The position numbers were made by a program, and so were the translations under genes. DNA of 64,000 nt, taken from the NCBI GenBank assembly GCA_963921425.1, contig OY992832.1, positions 25,509,489-25,573,488 of the forward strand, in the 5' to 3' direction. The stretch comes from Dryas octopetala (taxonomy: Eukaryota > Streptophyta > Magnoliopsida > Rosales > Rosaceae). Shown piece by piece: positions 57,353-64,000 of the stretch (the stretch's first letter is position 1; each line of letters starts with the position of its first letter). A model generated the notes under the pieces. That model did no database searches and was not told the origin of the DNA. It saw only the letters and a list, made by a program, of their open reading frames with translations.

Positions 57353-59212
57353 TGTTGTAAAATTTTATTTACTCGCAAATATACGAATCTAGTAGTATAT
57401 TAACGAGGTCGAACCTCAAAAAGTGATGAAAAACGATACACTAAGCTTAAACTTAAGTTAATTTAAAGCTAACCAAGTTTGGAATTTTTGTTGGTTTGTG
57501 AGGCAACTTAAAATAAAATGCAACTAAATTAAAAAAAAAAAAAAGTAAATGAAAAGAGAATAAGGTAAATAAAGGTGCAAGAATTGAAATATTAAATCTA
57601 GAAATGAAAATAACAACTTTTTGGTTATAGAAGCTAAACAATGGTATAAGAACCAAGGTTAGGGTTCCACACCACTTATGAACATATTAAATAAGATTTT
57701 TAGTAATTTTCCCAAAAAAGAGTGCACCCAAGAGTCACTTGATGCCCTCTTACAAAGATAAATATGAATTAAGCATAAGAATTGAAGATTTATAGGGTAG
57801 ATCTTGATTTTGCTTAGAAAATAAAAATTTTAAGCAACTCAAGTGAACCAAAACTAAGGAACAACTAGAGTTCAAAAAGTTTGTGTTTAAAACAATTAAC
57901 CATAAAGCTAAAATGTGGAAAGATGATCTAACAACCTTTAATTATGACATTATTGGTGAAAGAAGATCTCTTTCTCATTTTAATATCAAAATCTAGAGCT
58001 TGTAGGATCTTAAACAAGGAAAAATTTAACATAAAGACCTCATTTAATAATGTTCATGGTGGTGCTTCCCCCTTACCTTGGTAAGAGGGTTTAGTGACCA
58101 CCCATGATCTTATATCTTAAATAAAAATGAAGAAAGAAGTAAATGAGCATGAAATTTAAAGAGCAATAAAATAAATAACACTACTAACAATAAAGTAAAG
58201 GACTACATAAAAGAAATGGCATAAAGTAAATAGAGAATTAGAATTAGAGAAGATAGAAGAGAGACATAATATTAAAGAAAGAAGTAAATGAGCATGGAAT
58301 TTAAAGAGCAATAAAATAAATAACACTACTAACAATAAAGTAAAGGACTACATAAAATAAATGGCATAAAGTAAATAGAGGATTAGGAGAAGAGAGAAGA
58401 GAGACATAATATTAAACTTTCATTAATTAAAATTGTAAGAGAGTTACATTCCTATTCTCTCTCAAATATCATAGCCAAATGGCTTGAGAGAGAAATCCTA
58501 GGAGAATACTATAAAATGCAGCAAATTAAATTCTAGACTAAAAAGATATGAAGAGGGGACTCAATGTTCCTATTTATAGACAAATATTAGGGCTAGAAAA
58601 TATGAGAGGGGGGGAGGATCAGCTGTTAAAGGAGAGAGGCGGAAGGAAAAAGGCTGGAGACAGCTATAGGGGTGCCACGTGACAACACATAAGTGGATGG
58701 AGGCTTGATTAATGAAGAGGCAAAAGAAATGAGAAACAGAGGTGCGGCTCGGCTACGCGGCTGGAAAGCGACCTGCGGCTGCTGGGAAAATGTGAGAGAG
58801 AGAAGAAAAGGGGGCGGCTCGAAAGTGGCTCAGCAATGGAATAGGTGCTGATTTGCGGAGGAAAAACAAACGGAATGCCACGTGTCGTCGTCCGAGTGGG
58901 TGCTGGGTTGATTAATCAACAACAATTGCTGGGCTTCTGTTTGACTTCCAAGAGGTGGGCTGGGCCGGTTGCTCCTCTTTTTCTTTTGGGCCTCCCCATT
59001 TCACATCCTACAAAATAAAAATACACTACTTAAAAATAAAATAAAATAAAAACTAAAATAAATCCTAATAAAACATTAAAACATAAAAGACTAATAAACT
59101 CACTAATTGACTAAATAATAAAAACAAGAAGTAAAATGCTAAAAATGCTAAAAGATATATACACAATTGTATGGTTCTAAGTATAAAATATGTATATAAA
59201 TTAAGCTAAACA
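57353..59212 (-). repeat. 5' LTR of the Athila element (full length)
   Basis: 1860 bp. On the minus strand it begins TGTTTAGCTTAATTTATA and ends TTACAACA. It contains a ~145-bp tandem duplication (starts at 58131 and 58275, AGAAAGAAGTAAATGAGCAT), shared with the 3' LTR. It keeps the promoter region that the 3' LTR has lost. Confidence 0.92.
58571..58579 (-). promoter_or_regulatory. TATA box candidate in the Athila 5' LTR
   Basis: The minus strand reads CTATAAATA, about 640 bp from the U3 start. This separates U3 from a long R-U5 and is a plausible start of the genomic RNA. Confidence 0.6.
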
Positions 59213-59277
59213 TTTTTTCTTATTTTGGGCTAAATCTTGCGTTTAGCCTTACATTTAGCCTTGCAATGTATATGCTC
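59213..59277 (-). other. Right remainder and terminus of the PIF/Harbinger-like element
   Basis: Contains GCTAAATCTTGCGTTTAGCC and GCCTTGCAATGTATATGCTC, the inverted counterpart of the left end near 30250. Confidence 0.6.
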
Positions 59278-59387
59278 TTAGAGGTCATTTTACAAAAAGA
59301 TAAAATTTTCATTATCATTTTTATTAAATGTGGGTGAGAAAATAGGACAAATGAGTAAGAATATAACTACTCTTTTGCTTAACTCTT

Positions 59388-59479
59388 TGATTAATAAATA
59401 TAAATATTTTTATTTTATCTTTAAATAAAATTAAAGAAAGAGCCAAAAAGAAAAACTAAACTAAAATCTATCAACTGCC
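59388..59479. repeat. Host repeat Q, left part
   Basis: Second copy of the ~290-bp repeat seen at 26398-28870, in direct orientation, again interrupted by a hAT element but at a different position. Confidence 0.65.
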
Positions 59480-60473
59480 CAAGGTATAAAATTTCGATTT
59501 TTGGGGACATGGAAATTTTATCACCTATTCGTTGATATTTCGTCAATAATTCGCCGAAATTATCGAAATTTCGGAAATTTCGGCGAAATTTGACGAAATT
59601 TCGCTCACTTACAGCAGCTCTTCCTCGCTTACTTCGCTCATTTTTTTAAGCTCGGTAATTTTGTTTTGTGGTCTTGAAAGAGATCCAAAGTTTGTCTAAG
59701 AGTCATGAGAAAGAGAAGAGATCTGAGATTGAGAGGAGGAAGAGAAGGAGGAAGATGATGAGAGATCGGGGAGGGAGTGAGAGGACTGAGGAGCGAGGAG
59801 ATGCAAAATACTGGAAGGAGGAAAGAGAAATGAACTACAGCCAGAGGAAGAAGATAAGCCTTCGACCCAAAAAAAAAAAAAAAAAAAAAGATAAGTGGAC
59901 AAGTGATAAGTCAAGGAAGAAAAGGCGTTAGGGAAGAAAAGGAAAAGGAGTCAGGAAGAAAAGGAGGAAAGAGAAAAGAAGGAAAGAAAAAAAAAAAAGA
60001 AATAAAAAATTTAGGGTTAATTAGAGTTTGGGGCCTTTGGGCAATTGAAAAGAAAAAAAATGATTTGAGATTTGATTCGGCTTTTTTGAGATTTCGTTTA
60101 GTTATTTTAAATTCTAAACTTTAATACATTTTTATATAAAAAATACTCTAAATGGTCTAAATCCTAATATCTTATATCATATCTTAAAGAATATACTAAT
60201 TTTATTTAATAATATTTGCCTCCAGCGTGCATTATATTCATCACATATCACATGAAACTTACCATATAATTTGGTTTCTTCAATGTTTTTTATCAATATA
60301 ATAGATAATATGTTAAATAAACATATGTTAAAATTTCATTCAAAATTTCCGTATTTTGATAGCAATTTCCGTCGTTTCCGTCGAATTTTTGTCGAAATTT
60401 GAAAATCTTCGCTTCGAAATTTCCGTCGAAATTTCCATTGAAATTTCCTCGAAACTCGAAATTTTATTCCTTG
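59480..60473. mobile_element. Non-autonomous hAT element, short relative of 15841-17338
   Basis: It begins CAAGGTATAAAATTTCG and its right end read inward is CAAGGAATAAAATTTCGAG. The perfect 8-bp TSD CAACTGCC lies at 59472-59479 and 60474-60481. It carries CGAAATTTC subterminal words and an AG-rich interior (59690-60000). Bases 60150-60470 are the reverse complement of about 15850-16130 with moderate divergence, showing common ancestry. Confidence 0.9.
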
Positions 60474-60481
60474 CAACTGCC

Positions 60482-60680
60482 CCAACCCCTAATTCGATTT
60501 GAACCCCACCCTCTCCATCTGGCTTCTCTGTCAATCATCTTTTTGGAAGCCCCTATTGTAATGTGTTACAAATTAAATTTTTTATTTCCCATATTTGATT
60601 GTCTTAATAAGCCCACATTAATTGTCTTAAAATGCCGTTTTTGTTCTCTTTTCCTATCACATGTTAGATGATGCTTCTAC
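60482..60680. repeat. Host repeat Q, right part
   Basis: Shares TTTGAACCCCACCCTCTC, then TTGTAATG(T/C)GTTACAAA and AATAAGCCCACATTAA with copy P. Confidence 0.65.
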
Positions 60681-61242
60681 AACATCTTGGTGTGTAATGT
60701 TTAAGATTAAATATAATGGTGCTTTAAATTGTAGCCCAAAATCAGAAAGATTATTAAGCCTAAACCCAGCTGGCCTAATACTTAAGCTCCAGGCCAAATT
60801 TTAAAAAGCCCAATACTGTTCACCCATCAATGTTCACGCGCACTGTTCATGGTGCGTACTATTCACCTGTAATTTAAAAAAAATAATAATAATACTTCAA
60901 ACAACATTAAGGAGGATCATATGCAGATACATGCAACAATAAATTGTTTTTTTTTTTTAAATAAAAAAACTCAAATGATATTAAAAAAAACCTACAAAGG
61001 AGCAGATGGTGCATCTGCAAGCAAATTGAAAGCTACAAACGACATCATATGCATATGCATGCAAATTTTGCTTCAAAAAATATTAAGAAGCATCATATGC
61101 ATCTACAATGCAAGCAAGAAATAAAATTGTTGAGCAAATAATAATGGAAAATATTGAAGCAAGGAATACACACACACAGAAGGAGAGGGAGAGAGAGAAA
61201 GAGCATTGTGATAACTTGTATGGTTTTTTCCACATGCAACTT
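60681..61242. other. Unassigned intergenic sequence
   Basis: Contains repeated CATATGCA(T/G)AT-like words at about 60915-60925, 61045-61060 and 61090-61100 and a GAGAGAG/ACACAC stretch (61165-61200). Nothing coding is recognised. Confidence 0.35.
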
Positions 61243-61900
61243 TCACAATGGTTTCCCCACTTGAGAAGCTATTGCTTTAGGGCGTGGTTGGGCTTCATAA
61301 GCAAGCCTCACTGAGCTGTCTTTAGTGTTATACTGCAAGCACAAGTTGTAAGGTGGTAACACACAAATGACTATATTATAAGCAGAAGTTTATGCAAATC
61401 TAACCATAAAAAGCATTCAGGAGATTAGAACAAGAAACCAGGAGATTTAAAATCTTAAAATCATAGGACAAGGGATATGCAACTATACAAATTAATTTGC
61501 CTCCATCTTAAGTTGATAAAACAAATACCCGGGCATCGTATAACTATATAACCATGAAATGCCTCATTGCCCAAAGATAATACAGGGCTATAGAAATGTA
61601 CAGAAAACACCAACACAATCTTCCCTCAACATACCTCAAGGAATTGAATTATTTTCAATTCAGCCGGTAATCATATAATAAATTGAGAACCAAGTCATAT
61701 AAGCAATTGGCTGCCAAAAAAGAAACTGAAATGTATCTGAATACCGTACAATATAGAAGCAAAATCAAATGCGAATAATAAAATCTAAAGGAAAAAAAAA
61801 AAAAAAAAAAATAGAGGGAGAGAGAATATATACGAGAGAAGGAGGAGGTGCTGTTGAGCAAGAAAGAGAGGCCGGTGGTCCTTGATATGAAGATCGCCAT
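61243..61900 (-). CDS. Possible small split gene (weak)
   Basis: From ATG at 61900 a 22-codon exon encodes MAIFISRTTGLSFLLNSTSS and ends at a GT-like donor (61832-61833) before a T/A-rich stretch. Its hydrophobic, Arg- and Ser-containing start resembles an organelle-targeting peptide. At 61243-61332 a possible last exon after a CTTGCAG acceptor encodes SSVRLAYEAQPRPKA and ends in a stop. The phases of these two exons do not match directly, so either a further exon or a nearby alternative acceptor (at CTAAAG) would be needed. I recognise no family. It could be chance. Confidence 0.25.
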
Positions 61901-62084
61901 TGATGAAGTTGTTGGAATACTGCAAGGAAGGCTTGTAGACTGAAGCTGCTGCTAGAAGAGTGAAGTGTATCCTTGAGAGCGTGCAGATGTTGATCTCATT
62001 TTATAACATTTAATTTACCTCAAATTCATACATGTTAGGCCTTACTTTTTCACTCTTTTAGTAATTTAATTGCTATTTTTATTA

Positions 62085-63166
62085 TGGGTCAATTACATTT
62101 TGCACCCTTGTTGTTTAGGTGAAATAACACTTTGGTCCTTCACCTTCAAAACATACCAATCTCAAACCTAAACTTTCAAATTCTTGCAATTTTGTCCCTC
62201 CATTAAGTTAACCGTTGGGTCAATGGTTAACTGCTTACGTGGAAGGTGTGGGTCCACCATTTTTGCTAACATGGCCTTCCATTGCATATTTCCACTACAG
62301 GGAAATTTGGGTATTCAACAAAAATCTTATTTAACTAAAAAGATTAGAAATGTAGCTTCAAGGAGAAGCGAACCCTAGCTAGATCACCAAGTGAAAATGA
62401 GGCACTCTTTCACCTGAACTAACTTCACTGGTTGTTCATTGGGTGACGCATATTATATTTATAAGCTTTCAGAAGCCAGTAAGTCCACAAGCTTATGAGT
62501 CCCCCGACAAGGGGTTCATTGGTTTTTTTCTTCCAACACTTTCTGGCAAAGTAAAGGAATTTTATGAACCACATGGTCAGAAAAAAAAAAAAAAAAAAAA
62601 AAAAAAGGAATTTTATAAACCAAACCAAAAAATAAAGCAAAGGAATTTTTCATGGAAAACCCCACTTTCCCAAAAATGGCAAGCAAATCTCACACCCATC
62701 ATCAAACAAGTAGAAAAAAATTGACATCCTAATAATCTAAAAGAAGGAAAATCAAGTTAAAGATAGCGGGACTCATAGGCTCGTGGACTTAATTATGGGC
62801 TTTTGAAACCTTATAAATATAATATGCGTCACTCAATGAACAACCAGTGAAGTTAGGTTAAGTGGAAGAGTGTCTCAATTTCACTTGGGTGGTTTGGGGT
62901 TCAATTCTCCTTGAAGCTACAATTCTAATCTTTTTAATTGAATAAGATTTTTGTTGTATACCCAAATCCACGCCATGTCACCAAAAATGGTGGACCCACA
63001 CTCTCCACGTAAGCACATAAAGATTGACCCAACGGTCAACTTAACGGAGGGACAAAATTGCAAAGATCGATTTGAAAGTTTCAGTTTGAGATTGGTACCT
63101 TTTGAAGGTGAGGAACTAAAGTGTTATTTCACCTAAACAACAAGGGCACAAAGTGTAATTGTTGAG
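62085..63166. mobile_element. Fold-back element with ~400-bp inverted arms
   Basis: The left arm starts TGGGTCAATTACATTTTGCA. The right arm read inward starts CTCAACAATTACACTTTGTG, and the similarity runs through GTTTAGGTGAAATAACAC to GAACAACCAGTGAAGTTA. The arms are about 62085-62500 and 62760-63166, with a loop holding a 26-A run and non-coding DNA. The 8-bp repeat TTTTATTA flanks it (62077-62084 and 63167-63174), compatible with a MULE or similar TSD. No transposase is encoded. Confidence 0.82.
62350..62420 (-). other. tRNA-like box A/box B pair in the left fold-back arm
   Basis: On the minus strand AGTTAGTTCAGGTGAAAGAG is followed about 25 bp later by GGGTTCGCTTCTCC, similar to a Pol III internal promoter. 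The right arm has the equivalent at 62853-62910 on the plus strand. This is only pattern similarity. Confidence 0.35.
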
Positions 63167-63239
63167 TTTTATTAGTTTTTATCTTAATTCCTAGATTTTA
63201 TTAGGTTTTATTTATTTTTCTAGATTAGATTATTTTATC

Positions 63240-64000
63240 TTAATCAGTATTATTTTGTTGGCTTAATTATCGATTTACTACCCAAAACTGTAACTCATTC
63301 CCACTTTACCACCTGAAAGTTTTTTTGTCCCAGATTACCACCTGTAACTTACATCCGTGTCCCATTTTACCTTGTTCCGTCAACAATTCCGTTAATGCTG
63401 ACGATCTGGCCGTTAATATTGACGTGGCGCGCTAGATGTGCGCCACGTGTCACATCTTTTTTTTTTTTCGCATTTTTTTATTTTTTTATTTTTATAAACT
63501 TTGAAAATTAATTAAAAATAGCTCCGAACTCAGAAAAATACACGAAAAATTTCTACGGACTCGTCTTGACTAGCACTAATTTACTATAAGGTTAAATTAC
63601 CAATTTGCCTCTAAAAATTTTCAAAAAAATTAGAAAGTCCAAATTTATTTCTAAAAATTTAAAATAAATTTTCCTCTATTAAATAAATTCTAGAAAAAAT
63701 TCTAGAATTTTTCGTAAACTCTTGGACAAATTCTCAAAAATATTTTGAAAAATTACCAAAAGCTTGTTTTAGAGAATTATTTCGAGACTTTACAGAAATT
63801 TTAGAATTTTTCTAGAATTTATTTTATAGGGAATTTTATTTTTCTCTAAGACCGAGAGGTCTTTTGGGTAGCAAGTGTTCACGAGAAAGGTATTGTTAGT
63901 TTTTAGAAGACTAACGGTACAGACCTCATATTTTTTGGAGTTCGGGAGATTATTCTATGAATTTTCAAAGAGTCTAGAGTATTTTAATTTTCTAGAAATA
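63240..64000. other. Terminal-repeat-like stretch running off the window
   Basis: From 63255 the words TTAATTATCGATTTACTACC and CCACTTTACCACCTGAAAG resemble the terminal repeats of plant MULE-type elements. The stretch includes a perfect 9-bp inverted repeat ACGTGGCGC/GCGCCACGT (63422-63448). The remainder is AT-rich with AGAATTTTTCTAGAATTT-like words. The other end is outside the window, so the element cannot be confirmed. Confidence 0.4.

Larger units (their letters stand above)
35289..59212 (-). mobile_element. Athila-type Ty3/gypsy retrotransposon, 23.9 kb including two nested elements
   Basis: Minus-strand element with LTRs at 57353-59212 (5') and 35289-36371 (3'), a tRNA-Asp-type primer-binding site, leader, gag, protease, reverse transcriptase, RNase H, integrase and a polypurine tract. 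Its own length, without the 8780-bp and 3354-bp insertions in gag, is about 11.8 kb, normal for Athila. The flanks offer only a T-rich TSD (TTTT at 35285-35288 and 59213-59216), weak but compatible. LTRs differ by several percent, much more than those of the nested element, so Athila is the older. An env-like gene is not recognisable between pol and the 3' LTR. Confidence 0.92.
30244..59277 (-). mobile_element. PIF/Harbinger-like element carrying ORF1 only
   Basis: Left-end sequence (TTCATTGCTAAAGGAC, GGCAAGGCTAAAGGCAAGAT) matches the right end read inward (GAGCATATACATTGCAAGGC, then GGCTAAACGCAAGATTTAGC), giving an imperfect inverted repeat of about 45 bp. TTA flanks both ends (30241-30243 and 59278-59280), the TSD expected for this superfamily. 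After removing the solo LTR and the Athila element about 2.7 kb remain, with a Myb/NAM-associated ORF1 relic on the minus strand and no recognisable DDE nuclease ORF2. The exact left end is uncertain by a few bases. Confidence 0.55.
29306..59372. mobile_element. MULE-like element expanded to 30 kb by nested insertions
   Basis: The left end is GAGTGCTTATATTCTCATCC and the right end read inward is GAGTAGTTATATTCTTACTC. Similarity continues over about 45 bp, including a shared TCCTATTTTCTCACCCAC. The perfect 9-bp repeat TTTTGCTTA occurs at 29297-29305 and 59373-59381, the Mutator-type TSD. After removing the PIF/Harbinger-like insertion (30244-59277) only about 1 kb remains, without coding capacity. 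This is the oldest layer of the right-hand stack. Confidence 0.78.

Noticed and set aside
59668-60124. Lys/Arg/Glu-rich frames in the short hAT
   Set aside because: AG-rich low-complexity sequence, open on both strands, and not conserved in the relative at 15841-17338.
1-64000. tRNA or rRNA genes
   Set aside because: Only primer-binding sites and isolated box A/B-like words were found. No complete cloverleaf could be drawn by eye.

Overview
The window is AT-rich plant nuclear DNA, most probably from a eudicot. Almost all of it is transposable elements inserted into one another. The evidence is Athila-type Ty3/gypsy polyprotein, Tekay-type LTRs, a CACTA (En/Spm) transposon, hAT and MULE elements with clean target-site duplications (TSDs), and one intact plant-specific AT-hook (AHL) gene. 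No bacterial-type features, CRISPR arrays or rRNA were seen. The species cannot be named from the sequence alone.

Left part (1-15300): a decayed, window-truncated Athila-like element (gag, primer-binding site and LTR, minus strand) is followed by a probable solo LTR (3900-15300). A 9.75-kb CACTA element (5140-14894) is inserted in that LTR. It carries two decayed transposase genes, subterminal arrays of a TTTGGGCGACGAA motif, and a duplicated ~1-kb block built from three ~340-bp units.

Middle (15300-29300): a cluster of non-autonomous DNA transposons, most delimited by TSDs. They are a hAT with GAAATTTCG repeats (15841-17338), a MULE-like element (18580-20300), a hAT nested inside another hAT (20650-22726 in 20369-23552), two inverted-repeat MITEs, and a hAT (26523-28696) hosting the sister MULE-like copy (26689-28314). 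Between them lies the only convincing host gene, an AHL DNA-binding protein on the minus strand (24408-25394).

Right part (29306-59372): one stack of insertions. A MULE-like element with a perfect 9-bp TSD contains a PIF/Harbinger-like element with a decayed Myb/NAM-associated ORF1. A solo LTR (31971-34367) split that ORF, and an Athila element (35289-59212, minus strand) inserted next to it. The Athila gag is in turn interrupted by a second solo LTR (51861-55214) and by an 8.78-kb non-autonomous element with 3.7-kb nearly identical LTRs (42980-51759). TSDs fix the order of events. The gag frame reads through both junctions once the insertions are discounted.

Right end (59373-64000): a second copy of a ~290-bp host repeat interrupted by a hAT (59480-60473), a possible small split gene (61243-61900, weak), a fold-back element with ~400-bp arms (62085-63166), and a terminal-repeat-like stretch running off the window.

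Nothing here proves a new biological system. The more unusual signals are the dated insertion stack, the LTR family with minisatellites between conserved inverted 10-mers, the ~90-bp genic fragment shared by two transposon superfamilies, and the higher-order repeat inside the CACTA element.
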